A stretch of 42,968 bases of DNA from Chelatococcus caeni (GTDB lineage: Bacteria > Pseudomonadota > Alphaproteobacteria > Rhizobiales > Beijerinckiaceae), in contig NZ_JACIEN010000013.1 in the NCBI RefSeq assembly GCF_014196925.1, positions 1-42,968 on the forward strand, in the 5' to 3' direction. Under the pieces are notes generated by a model, which did not search any database, was not told where the DNA came from, and saw only the letters and a program-made list of their open reading frames with translations. Shown piece after piece: positions 24,174 to 32,169 of this stretch; position 1 is the stretch's first letter, and each line of letters starts with the position of its first letter. Made by a program: the position numbers and the translations under genes.

Positions 24174-24515
24174 GTGATCGAAAAGCTCTCCTGCGAAGCC
24201 GCCGATCTGAAGGCCAATGTCGATGAGGCATCGGCCTTCCTGAAGAAGCTGTCCAATCCGGACCGCCTGCTGGTCTGTTGCGCTCTCGTGGAGGGCGAGC
24301 GCTCCGTGCGCGAGCTCGAGGATCTGCTTGGCATCCGCCAGCCGGGCCTCTCGCAGCAGCTCGCCGGTCTTCGCGAGGCAGGACTGATCGCCGGCCGCAA
24401 GGAGGGCAAGCATGTCTTCTATCGGCTCGCCGACGCCCGCGTCGCGGCCTTCATCCACACCATGCATCGGTTGTTCTGCCAAACCGGCACGACCAACCCA
24501 CAACCACGAGACTGA
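24174..24515 (+). CDS. Second BigR/SqrR-type ArsR-family repressor
   Basis: A 113-residue ArsR protein with core LSNPDRLLVCCALVEGERSVRELEDLLGIRQPGLSQQLAGLREAGLIAGRKEGKHVFYRL. Cys36 and Cys102 are 66 residues apart as in BigR; adjacent Cys35 and Cys7 are extra. GTG at 24174 is the start given by the frame, 4 nt after the dioxygenase stop. The sequence around VCCALVEGERSVRELE is closer to Xylella/Agrobacterium BigR than the first paralog. The two regulators may bind different operators or respond to different sulfur species. Confidence 0.9.
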   Translation: MIEKLSCEAADLKANVDEASAFLKKLSNPDRLLVCCALVEGERSVRELEDLLGIRQPGLSQQLAGLREAGLIAGRKEGKHVFYRLADARVAAFIHTMHRLFCQTGTTNPQPRD

Positions 24516-24518
24516 TCG

Positions 24519-24950
24519 ATGACCGAGTTCACACCACTCGCCTCCCTTCTCGGGGGCGCTATGATCGGCCTTGCCGCCATCCTCCTTATGGCCTTTCACG
24601 GCCGCATCGCCGGCATGACCGGCATTCTCTCCGGGCTCCTTCCGCCCTTGTCGAACGACTGGGCATGGCGCGCTGCTTTCATCGCAGGGGCGATCGTGGC
24701 TCCCGCCTTGATCATCATCGTAGCCGGGGCTTCGGCCGTGCCGTTCGAAAGCCCGGTTCCTACGCCCTGGCTCATCATCGGCGGTCTCATCGTCGGCATC
24801 GGCGTCCATTTTGCCGGAGGCTGCACGTCGGGCCATGGCGTCTGCGGGCTTGCACGCCTCTCGCCGCGCTCGATCGCCGCCACCCTGATCTTCATGGCTT
24901 CGACGGCGCTCACCGTCTTCGTTGTCCGTCACCTTCTCGGAGGCTTCTGA
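24519..24950 (+). CDS. YeeE/YedE-family membrane protein, first half
   Basis: A 143-residue membrane protein with about four hydrophobic segments and the signature FAGGCTSGHGVCGLARLSPRS, whose cysteines match the thiosulfate-relay cysteines of the TsuA (YeeE) transporter. It begins 3 nt after the repressor stop, and its TGA overlaps the start of the second half (TGATG). Together the two halves equal one full-length YeeE. In sulfide operons the pair probably moves thiosulfate, sulfite or a related sulfur compound; direction is not known. Confidence 0.9.
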   Translation: MTEFTPLASLLGGAMIGLAAILLMAFHGRIAGMTGILSGLLPPLSNDWAWRAAFIAGAIVAPALIIIVAGASAVPFESPVPTPWLIIGGLIVGIGVHFAGGCTSGHGVCGLARLSPRSIAATLIFMASTALTVFVVRHLLGGF

Positions 24951-25393
24951 TGGCCCGAATCCTTTCCGCCCTGATTGCCGGGCTCATTCTCGGCGCCGGC
25001 ATCGCCATTTCCGGCATGATCAATCCCGCCAAGGTGCTCAACTTCTTCGACTTCGCCGGAACCTGGGACCCGTCGCTGGCCTTCGTGATGGGCGGCGCGC
25101 TCGTGGTCACCGCCATGGGCTACAGTTTCATCCTCAAGCGCCCGGCGCCGCTCTTCGACAAGACGTTCCATCTGCCGACGGCACGCAAGCTCGATCTTCC
25201 GCTTGTTGCCGGCTCGGCCGTGTTCGGCATCGGCTGGGGCATCACCGGCTTCTGTCCGGGCGGTGCCGTTCCGGCTCTCGGTCTTGGAGAGATGAGCGCC
25301 GTGATTTTCGTCGGCTCGATGCTCGCGGGCATCGTGCTGGCACGCTTCATCCGTCGTTCGGTTACCACGCGGATGCAATCGCGCATCGCCTGA
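24950..25393 (+). CDS. YeeE/YedE-family membrane protein, second half (DUF6691-like)
   Basis: A 147-residue partner of the preceding gene, starting in a TGATG overlap. It shows SGMINPAKVLNFFDFAG near the N-terminus, several membrane segments and the second cysteine signature GIGWGITGFCPGGAVPALGLG. In single-chain YeeE both signatures occur in one protein, so these two should form a heterodimeric pore. The next gene, a SulP permease, follows after 22 bp. Confidence 0.9.
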   Translation: MARILSALIAGLILGAGIAISGMINPAKVLNFFDFAGTWDPSLAFVMGGALVVTAMGYSFILKRPAPLFDKTFHLPTARKLDLPLVAGSAVFGIGWGITGFCPGGAVPALGLGEMSAVIFVGSMLAGIVLARFIRRSVTTRMQSRIA

Positions 25394-25415
25394 GCAGGGG
25401 AAAGCAACAGGAACA

Positions 25416-27146
25416 ATGCGTCTTCCAGCCATCAGGCTCCAGCGCTACCTCCCGATCCTCGACTGGGCACGGGCCTACGACCGCGCGACACTCACCAGTG
25501 ATGTTGTTGCCGCGATCATCGTGACGATCATGTTGATCCCGCAGTCGTTGGCTTATGCAATGCTCGCCGGCCTGCCGCCCGAAGTCGGCCTCTATGCCTC
25601 GATCCTGCCGCTCGTGGCCTATGCGCTGTTCGGCACCAGCCGCACGCTCGCAGTCGGCCCGGTAGCAGTCGTTTCCCTGATGACGGCCTCTGCCGTTGGC
25701 CAGATCGCCGTACAGGGGACGGCCGACTACCTTACGGCGGCGATCGTGCTGGCGCTGTTGTCGGGCGTCATGCTCGTGCTGATGGGGCTGTTGCGGCTCG
25801 GCTTCCTCGCCAACTTCCTCAGCCATCCGGTGATTTCCGGCTTCATCACCGCCTCCGGCATCCTGATCGCTGCCAGTCAGCTGAAACACATCCTTGGTGT
25901 TGCGGCCGGCGGCGACACGCTCCTCGAGATGATCATCGCGCTTGCCGGGCTGGCCGCTGAGATCAATCCCTACACCGTCGCCGTCGGCGTCGGCGCACTG
26001 GCCTTTCTCTACTTCGCGCGCACCCGCCTCAAACCTCTGCTGATCGGCATCGGCGTCGCGAAGCGCGCAGCCGACCTTGCGACCAAGACGGCGCCGATCC
26101 TTGCCGTAGCCGTCACCATCCTTCTCGCCGTCGCCCTCGACCTCGCCGCGAAGGGCGTGCCGCTTGTCGGTTCGATCCCGCAGGGCCTGCCGGCACTCGG
26201 CTTCCCCCAGGTTTCTTTCGAGCTGATCATGACGCTTGCCGCGCCGGCCTTTCTGATCAGCATCATCGGCTTCGTCGAATCCGTCTCCGTTGCCCAGACG
26301 CTCGCCTCGAAGCGCCGGCAGAGGATCGTCCCGGACCAGGAACTGATCGGGCTCGGCGCGGCCAACATCGCCGCCGGCCTCTCATCCGGCTATCCGGTGA
26401 CCGGCGGCTTCGCCCGCTCCGTCGTCAATTTCGATGCCGGCGCCGAGACCCCTGCGGCCGGCGTCTTCACGGCTGTCGGCATCGCCTTCGCCACACTCTT
26501 CCTCACCCCGCTGCTCACCAGCCTGCCGCAGGCGACGCTGGCCGCAACCATCATCGTCGCGGTGCTGTCGCTCGTCGACTTCAAGGCGATCCGCCATGTC
26601 TTCCACTATTCGAAGGCCGACTTCTCCGCCATGGCCGCGACGATCATCGTCACGCTGCTCTGGGGGGTGGAGCCGGGTGTCGTCGCCGGCGTGGCACTCT
26701 CGCTGTTTCTCCACCTCTACCGCACCAGCAAACCGCATATGGCGATCATCGGCCAGGTGCCGGGCACCGAGCACTTTCGCAACGTCGAGCGACACCAGGT
26801 TCTGACCGATCCGCAGATACTGTCGATCCGCGTCGACGAAAGCCTTTATTTCGCCAACAGCCGCTATCTCGAGGATCGTATTGCCGAACTCGTTGCGCAA
26901 AGGCCGGACGTCCGCCACGTCGTGCTGATGTGTTCCGCCGTCAACGCCATCGACGCCAGCGCGCTGGAAAGCCTGGAGGAGATCAACCACCGACTCAGGG
27001 ACGCCGATGTCACCTTCCATCTGACCGAAGTGAAAGGCCCGGTAATGGACCGGCTGAAGCGGGCCGACTTCCTTGACCACCTGACCGGCAGGGTCTTCCT
27101 CAGCCAGTTCGAGGCCATAAGTGCGATCCGTAGCGCAAATCCGTGA
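25416..27146 (+). CDS. SulP-family anion permease with STAS domain
   Basis: A 576-residue inner-membrane transporter with the usual dozen or so membrane spans: MLIPQSLAYAMLAGLPPEVGLYAS near the N-terminus, SRTLAVGPVAVVSLMTA, and GLSSGYPVTGGFARSVVNFDAGAETPAAGVF in the SLC26 core. The C-terminal STAS domain (about residues 445-560) carries CSAVNAIDASALESLEEI. As last gene of the sulfide cluster it may export sulfate made from sulfite, or import sulfate; SulP proteins can also carry bicarbonate, so substrate is inferred from context. Confidence 0.93.
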   Translation: MRLPAIRLQRYLPILDWARAYDRATLTSDVVAAIIVTIMLIPQSLAYAMLAGLPPEVGLYASILPLVAYALFGTSRTLAVGPVAVVSLMTASAVGQIAVQGTADYLTAAIVLALLSGVMLVLMGLLRLGFLANFLSHPVISGFITASGILIAASQLKHILGVAAGGDTLLEMIIALAGLAAEINPYTVAVGVGALAFLYFARTRLKPLLIGIGVAKRAADLATKTAPILAVAVTILLAVALDLAAKGVPLVGSIPQGLPALGFPQVSFELIMTLAAPAFLISIIGFVESVSVAQTLASKRRQRIVPDQELIGLGAANIAAGLSSGYPVTGGFARSVVNFDAGAETPAAGVFTAVGIAFATLFLTPLLTSLPQATLAATIIVAVLSLVDFKAIRHVFHYSKADFSAMAATIIVTLLWGVEPGVVAGVALSLFLHLYRTSKPHMAIIGQVPGTEHFRNVERHQVLTDPQILSIRVDESLYFANSRYLEDRIAELVAQRPDVRHVVLMCSAVNAIDASALESLEEINHRLRDADVTFHLTEVKGPVMDRLKRADFLDHLTGRVFLSQFEAISAIRSANP

Positions 27147-27410
27147 CCCTCACTCGCTCCGCGGCTTTATCCCGAACCCGGCCGCGCGCTGCGACGGCGA
27201 TGCATTCGACGGACATGCCCAGCGCAGTCACGTGCCGGTGCTGGTTGACGTTATAGCACCCTGGCGCGGCCCGTGCCGCGTGATGGTCTGCGCACGGAAC
27301 CGAGATTGCCCGCCTCTCAGGCGGGATGGCAGCCGCATGGCGCGTCGCCAGTGCGCCGCCGACCCATAGCGGCCAATAGACCACTTATCCAACGGGGGAG
27401 GACTACGACA

Positions 27411-27506
27411 ATGAAAAGACGAGATTTCCTTTTGGCCGGCGGGGCATTTGCTCTTGTCGGTCTTCCAGCACAACGGGCATCCGCCGCACGCCGATGGCGA
27501 GCGTGA
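27411..27506 (+). pseudogene. Tat signal-peptide stub of a lost gene
   Basis: A GGGGGAGGA ribosome site precedes ATG 27411, which opens MKRRDFLLAGGAFALVGLPA, a textbook twin-arginine leader with an ASA cleavage site. After about 25 residues the sequence runs into antisense P-type ATPase DNA (from about 27475) and stops at 27506. The body of the exported protein is gone. It marks a deletion breakpoint; the original protein cannot be identified. Confidence 0.7.
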
Positions 27507-28388
27507 TCGTGATGACGGCGGGCAACCCCTCCGGCACCACGCCGACGGCGAGGGCGACGACCGCAATCAGCGCCTCTTGCCAGACGAAGCCGCGCACCTC
27601 GACCGCGAACCGGAACAAAAGCAGCGCCGCCGCGATGGCGATGAAGGTGAAGCGGCGGCCGAAACGGTTGATCTGCCGCAGCAGCGGCGTGGCCAGCTCC
27701 TCGACGCTGCCGACCAGGGTGCTGATCTTGCCGATCTGTGTGGCGGCGCCGGTGGCGATCACCACCCCGGTGCCCTGTCCGGCCGCCACCATCGCTCCGA
27801 ATAAGCCATGGAGGTGCGGTCGCCCAGCTCCGCGTCGGCCGGCGCGGGCCCTTCGGCCTTGGCGCTGGCGACGGATTCGCCGGTCAGGGCCGCCTCTTCA
27901 AGGAGCAGACCCCGTGCGCGCAGAAGCCGCAGGTCCGCCGGCACGCGGTCGCCGGCCTCCAGCAGCACGACGTCGCCCGGCACGAGCTCGGCGGCGGGCA
28001 CACTCTGGCGCCGCCCGGCCCGCAGGACATGCGCCCGCGGCGAGATCATCTTGCGGATCGCGGCAAGCGCGTCCTCGGCCTTGCCCTCCTGAACGAAGCC
28101 CACGATGGCGTTGATCAGCACCACGGCGACGATGACGCCGGCATCGACGAAGTGTCCGAGGGCCCAGGCCGCGCCCGCGCCCGCGAGCAAGAAATAGATC
28201 AGCGCGCTGTTGAACTGGGCCAGGAAACGAAAGACGGGATGGCGCCCGGTCGGCGGCGGGAGGGCATTCGGCCCATGCTTCCGAAGGCGCTGCGCAGCCT
28301 CCTGCGCCGACAGGCCGGAAGGGTACGAGCCGAGCGCGGAGACCACCTCCTCCGCCGGCAGGGCATGCGATCGCTGCGCCATATCCAT
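27475..28388 (-). pseudogene. P-type cation ATPase, frameshifted and truncated before the phosphorylation site
   Basis: Reading from ATG 28388 (GAAGGAG upstream), the minus strand encodes MAQRSHALPAEEVV, GLSAQEAAQRLRKHGPNALP, LINAIVGFVQEGKAEDAL, LVPGDVVLLEAGDRVPADLR and EEAALTGES, a Ca/Mg-type P-type ATPase. Near 27800 the frame breaks at MAYSE; one base is evidently missing, since the next frame resumes MVAAGQGTGVVIATGAATQIGKIS. It proceeds to VVPEGLPAVITITLAIGVRRM and ends at a chimeric junction. The DKTGTLT phosphorylation loop and everything after it are absent. Confidence 0.88.
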
Positions 28389-28552
28389 CGAAATGCAGTT
28401 TCTCCTTCGCGTGTTCGGCGGCAAGCGCGCGCAGCCTGCCCCTCGTCAGACGCGATCTGCGGCCCGCAACCTTCGAACTCACCCTGGCACGCAGGCGGCG
28501 GTCTCGATATCCGACGATCGCCAGAGCCACGCCGGCCGATGATCCGGTCCGT

Positions 28553-30079
28553 TCACCCGGCCAGGCTTTGCGCGCTGACGGAGGCCGGTTCGGATTGCAT
28601 GCTGCCGCACTCGCGCAGTTTCGCGTGCCAGGAGAGCGCTTCCTCGATGACATGCGGAGTGTGGCCGCCGCGGGCAAGCGCGCGTCGATAATAGTCGGAG
28701 AGTGCGTCGCGATAGGCCGGATGTGCGCAGTTCGCAATGATCAAACGGGCGCGTTCGCGTGGCGCCAGCCCCCGCAGATCTGCAAGACCGATCTCGGTTA
28801 CCACCAGGTCGACATCATGTTCGGTGTGATCGACATGACTCACCATCGGCACCACGCTCGACACGAAACCATCCTTGGCCGTCGACTTGGTGACGAACAC
28901 CGACAGGTAGGCGTTGCGCGCGAAATCGCCGGAGCCGCCAATGCCGTTCATCATATGCGTGCCGCCGACATGGGTCGAATTGATGTTGCCGTAGATGTCG
29001 AACTCCAGCGCGGTGTTGATGCCGATAATGCCGAGCCGGCGCACGACTTCCGGATGATTGCTGATTTCCTGCGGCCGCAGGATCAGCCGCTGCTTGTACC
29101 GGGGCAATTCCGGCAGCACGACCTGGTATTTCGCCGCCGAGAGCGTGATGGACGAGCCGGAGGCGAAATCGAGCTTGCCGGCATCGAACAGATCGAAGGT
29201 CGAATCCTGCAGCACCTCGGAATACATGGTGAGATTGTGGAAGGGCGTGTCGATCAGCCCGTGCAGCACCGCATTCGCAATGGTGCCGATGCCGGCCTGC
29301 AACGGTTGCAGGCGCTCTGTGAGCCGGCCCTTCTTCACCTCGTGCAGGAAGAACTCCGTCAGGTGCCCGGCGATCGCGCGCGTCTCAGCGTCGGGCGGCA
29401 GCACGCTCGAGGAACTGTCGAGCTTCGTCGTGATGACGATGGCCGCGATCTTTCCCGGGTCGACGGGAATGAAGGGCAGTCCGATCCGGCTTTGCGGCGC
29501 GACGATCGGAATCGGCTCGCGGGCAGGCCTGTGCGTGGGGATGTAGATGTCGTGGAGACCTTCGAGCGCGGCGGGCTGGGAGAGGTTGATCTCGACGATG
29601 ACCTTCTCGGCGAGAATGGCGAAGCTCGCCGAGTTGCCGACCGACGTCGTCGGCACGATGCCGCCCTCTTCGGTAATGGCCACAGCTTCGATCACCGCGA
29701 TGTCGACCGGGCCCATCTGGCGGCTGCGCAGCAGCTCGACGGTCTCCGACAGGTGCTGGTCGATAAACATCACCTCGCCGTTGTTGATCGCCTTGCGCAA
29801 TGCAGGGTCCGACTGGAACGGCAGGCGGCGGGCGAGAACATGAGCCTCCGCCAGCGTCTTGTCGAGGTCGTTGCCGAGTGACGCACCGGTGATCAGGGTG
29901 ATCTTCAGCGGCTCGGTTCGCGCGCGCTCGGCGAGCGCCATCGGCACCGCCTTGGCCTCGCCGGCGCGGGTGAAGCCGCTCATGCCGACCGTCATGCCGT
30001 CCTTGATCAGGCGCGCGGCTTCCTCCGCGCTGACCACCAGATCCCGAAGGTCGGAACGGCGTACCCGATCCTGATGCAT
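28553..30079 (-). CDS. Acetyl-CoA hydrolase/CoA-transferase family protein (succinyl-CoA:acetate CoA-transferase-like)
   Basis: A 508-residue single-chain CoA-transferase; ATG 30079 is preceded by GGGGGAAAC and gives the family length, whereas the longer frame adds an unrelated extension. Motifs are VGMSGFTRAGEAKAVP, QAGIGTIANAVLHGL, the catalytic Glu in MYSEVLQDSTFDL, and GGSGDFARNAYLS. Related AarC/Cat1 enzymes move CoA between succinyl-CoA and acetate. It could recycle CoA in the acetone or acetate pathway, but it is separated from the acx operon by 8.8 kb, so that link is inference. Confidence 0.92.
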   Translation of the reverse strand: MHQDRVRRSDLRDLVVSAEEAARLIKDGMTVGMSGFTRAGEAKAVPMALAERARTEPLKITLITGASLGNDLDKTLAEAHVLARRLPFQSDPALRKAINNGEVMFIDQHLSETVELLRSRQMGPVDIAVIEAVAITEEGGIVPTTSVGNSASFAILAEKVIVEINLSQPAALEGLHDIYIPTHRPAREPIPIVAPQSRIGLPFIPVDPGKIAAIVITTKLDSSSSVLPPDAETRAIAGHLTEFFLHEVKKGRLTERLQPLQAGIGTIANAVLHGLIDTPFHNLTMYSEVLQDSTFDLFDAGKLDFASGSSITLSAAKYQVVLPELPRYKQRLILRPQEISNHPEVVRRLGIIGINTALEFDIYGNINSTHVGGTHMMNGIGGSGDFARNAYLSVFVTKSTAKDGFVSSVVPMVSHVDHTEHDVDLVVTEIGLADLRGLAPRERARLIIANCAHPAYRDALSDYYRRALARGGHTPHVIEEALSWHAKLRECGSMQSEPASVSAQSLAG

Positions 30080-30264
30080 GCGTGTTTCCCCCGCTTGTCG
30101 CCGTCGGTCCTGGCCGCCCCAGGCAACAGCTGCTTGTCGTTCTCGCGGGCCAGCCGCACTGGCTGACCCGCTTCGCGCTACCGGCAATGCTTCGATTGCC
30201 TGGCGTCATCATTCCTGCGCGTATCCTCCATCCCAGTGGCAGCGCGCATCCGGGCCTGTCTTTC

Positions 30265-31044
30265 TCACTGGGCCGTATAGCCGCCGTCAATCACAAGTTC
30301 CGAGCCCGTCACGAACTTCGACTCGTCGGATGCGAGGTAGAGGATTCCATAGGCGATGTCGTTCGGCTCGCCTACGTGGCCGATCGGGTGCAGCGCGTCG
30401 AGCGCCTTGCGTCCCTCGTCCGCCTCCCCATCCTCACTTACCAAAGTGTCCACCAGCGGCGTCCAAATGTAGCCCGGGTGGACCGAGTTCACGCGGATAT
30501 TGAGCTTCTCCTTGGCGCAGTAGAGAGCCACAGACTTGGTGTAGAGCCGGACACCGCCCTTCGAGGCATTATAGACGCCGAGCAGCGGATCGCCGACGAG
30601 CCCGAGGATCGAGGAGAGATTGATGATCGAGCCGCCTGGGCGGGGATCATTCCGCTTCATCGCGAGTATCGCGTGCTTCGTCCCCAGATAGACACCGTCG
30701 AGGTTGATGCTCATCAGCTTGCGCCAGTCTTCATAGGTCTGCTCGTCGGGCGGGCAGGATTTGGCGATGCCGGCATTGTTGACGACGATGTCGACGCGAC
30801 CAAAGCGATTGATCGTCGCCTCCACCGCCGCTTCCCACGCGCTTTCATCCGTCACGTCATGGTGAACAAACAAGGCGTCGCCGCCGGCATCGCGGATGCC
30901 CTTGGCCACCTGCTCTCCTTCCGCATCCTTGATGTCGGTGATCGACACCTTCGCCCCCTCGCGCGCCAGCAACTCGACCGTCGCCCTGCCGATACCCTGA
31001 GCCGCACCCGTGACGATGGCGACCTTTCCTTCAACACGTCCCAT
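30265..31044 (-). CDS. Short-chain dehydrogenase/reductase
   Basis: A 259-residue NAD(P)-dependent SDR: TGAAQGIGRATVELLAREGAKV cofactor motif, NNAGI, catalytic Ser in NLSSILG and YNASKGG (Tyr and Lys), ending VIDGGYTAQ. The Asp in ITDIKDAEG favours NAD(H). The GGYTAQ end is shared with secondary-alcohol dehydrogenases such as cyclopentanol dehydrogenase and Lactobacillus RADH, so oxidation of a secondary alcohol is a reasonable guess. Isopropanol to acetone would fit the acetone operon, but no direct evidence links them. Confidence 0.9.
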   Translation of the reverse strand: MGRVEGKVAIVTGAAQGIGRATVELLAREGAKVSITDIKDAEGEQVAKGIRDAGGDALFVHHDVTDESAWEAAVEATINRFGRVDIVVNNAGIAKSCPPDEQTYEDWRKLMSINLDGVYLGTKHAILAMKRNDPRPGGSIINLSSILGLVGDPLLGVYNASKGGVRLYTKSVALYCAKEKLNIRVNSVHPGYIWTPLVDTLVSEDGEADEGRKALDALHPIGHVGEPNDIAYGILYLASDESKFVTGSELVIDGGYTAQ

Positions 31045-31117
31045 GACAATTTCCTTTCCACGATGCCTTTTGAATATTCGCTGTTGCTTGGCAAACCACT
31101 TTGATCCCGGTCAATCG

Positions 31118-31357
31118 CTATCGTACGGGCTCCAGCATGATCTTCTTCAGAATCCTGCGCACGAGCGGCGCGACCACCAGCACGCTCGGGAAGGCGATCA
31201 CCCAGGACGAGAAATAGGCCCGCACCCAGAAGGAGACGAGCTCGGCCGACCAGCCGACCGCGAGCGCCGTGGATATCCCCGAGATGATGAAGGTCTGTAT
31301 CCCGGAGAGCAGCAGCGCGAAGGCCAGATTTTCGTATTTCCTCGGCAGGAACGCCAT
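31118..31357 (-). CDS. DUF2798 family small membrane protein
   Basis: A protein of about 79 residues from ATG 31357 (MAFLPRKYENLAF), the length normal for DUF2798; ATGs at 31369 and 31411 are upstream alternatives. Two membrane segments are evident (LAFALLLSGIQTFIISGISTAL and SSWVIAFPSVLVVAPLVRRIL). Function unknown. It lies convergent-side between the SDR gene and the divergent GbsR-type regulator. Confidence 0.85.
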   Translation of the reverse strand: MAFLPRKYENLAFALLLSGIQTFIISGISTALAVGWSAELVSFWVRAYFSSWVIAFPSVLVVAPLVRRILKKIMLEPVR

Positions 31358-31533
31358 TCCAACAACCATGATGCAGACGGACTTTGCCTCAAAATATACG
31401 ATACTGCGCAAATGCGTAGAAACGAATAATTCGCATCACCGTCATTGAGGGCGTCGATCAGGCGCACTGTCCGCGGTTCACGACGAACAAGTGTATCTTC
31501 GCACTTGCGTAGGTACGTCATCGCGCGTATAGG

Positions 31534-31555
31534 AGTTTCAGAAATTTTTGAAACT
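31534..31555. promoter_or_regulatory. 22-bp palindrome upstream of the GbsR-type regulator, candidate operator
   Basis: AGTTTCA (31534-31540) and TGAAACT (31549-31555) flank an AT-rich centre GAAATTTT; the whole 22 bp is a palindrome with one mismatch. It ends 15 bp before the regulator ATG, a typical autorepression position, and lies in the 213-bp gap facing the divergent DUF2798 gene. Confidence 0.65.
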
Positions 31556-31570
31556 TCAGGATACGCGAGT

Positions 31571-32143
31571 ATGAACCTTCCGCCACTCGTCCAGGCCTTC
31601 GTGCTGCATTTCGGCGAAATGGGCAGCCGCTGGGGCATCAACCGCACCGTCGGCCAGATCTATGCGCTTCTCTATGTCTCGCCCGAACCGCTCTGTGCCG
31701 ACCAGATCGTCGAGGCGCTCGGCATTTCGCGCTCCAACGTGTCGATGAGCCTGCGCGAGTTGCAGGGGTGGGACCTCGTCGTGCTCAAGCACCTGCCCGA
31801 CGATCGACGCGACTTCTTCACCACGCCGGACGACGTCTGGCAGATTCTTCGCACCCTCGCCGAGGAGCGGAAAAAGCGCGAGATCGACCCGACGCTCTCG
31901 GTCCTGCGCGAAATCCTCATGCAGCAGCCGGGCAACGAGAATGAGCGCTTCGCGCAGCAGCGCATGGCCGAGATGCACGGCCTGATCGAGCGTCTGACCA
32001 ATTGGTACGACGATGTCAAGCGGCTAGAAACCGACCGCCTCGCAACGCTTCTGAGCCTCGGTTCCAAAGTGACGAAGCTTCTGGAGACCAAGGACAAGAT
32101 CGTCTCCATCGGCCGCAAGAAGCCGCGCTCCGGGGAGACGTGA
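31571..32143 (+). CDS. GbsR/MarR-family transcriptional regulator
   Basis: A 190-residue winged-helix regulator starting MNLPPLVQAFVLHFGEMGSRWGINRTVGQIYALLY, with HTH LCADQIVEALGISRSNVSMSLRELQGWDLV and the wing LPDDRRDFFTTPDDVW. A C-terminal helical dimerisation part ends in basic residues. ATG 31571 was chosen over upstream ATG 31445 because the earlier stretch spans the palindrome and has no family similarity. The stop overlaps a GTG start of cydD (GTGA), so it is in the same transcript as the cytochrome bd genes and is their probable regulator. Confidence 0.9.
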   Translation: MNLPPLVQAFVLHFGEMGSRWGINRTVGQIYALLYVSPEPLCADQIVEALGISRSNVSMSLRELQGWDLVVLKHLPDDRRDFFTTPDDVWQILRTLAEERKKREIDPTLSVLREILMQQPGNENERFAQQRMAEMHGLIERLTNWYDDVKRLETDRLATLLSLGSKVTKLLETKDKIVSIGRKKPRSGET

Positions 32144-32169
32144 TCGTGATCGGGGCGGGCACCATCAAC

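Noticed and set aside
28389-28552. Possible gene upstream of the ATPase remnant
   Set aside because: Only arginine-rich shadow translations in every frame and no start with a ribosome site other than that of the ATPase remnant.
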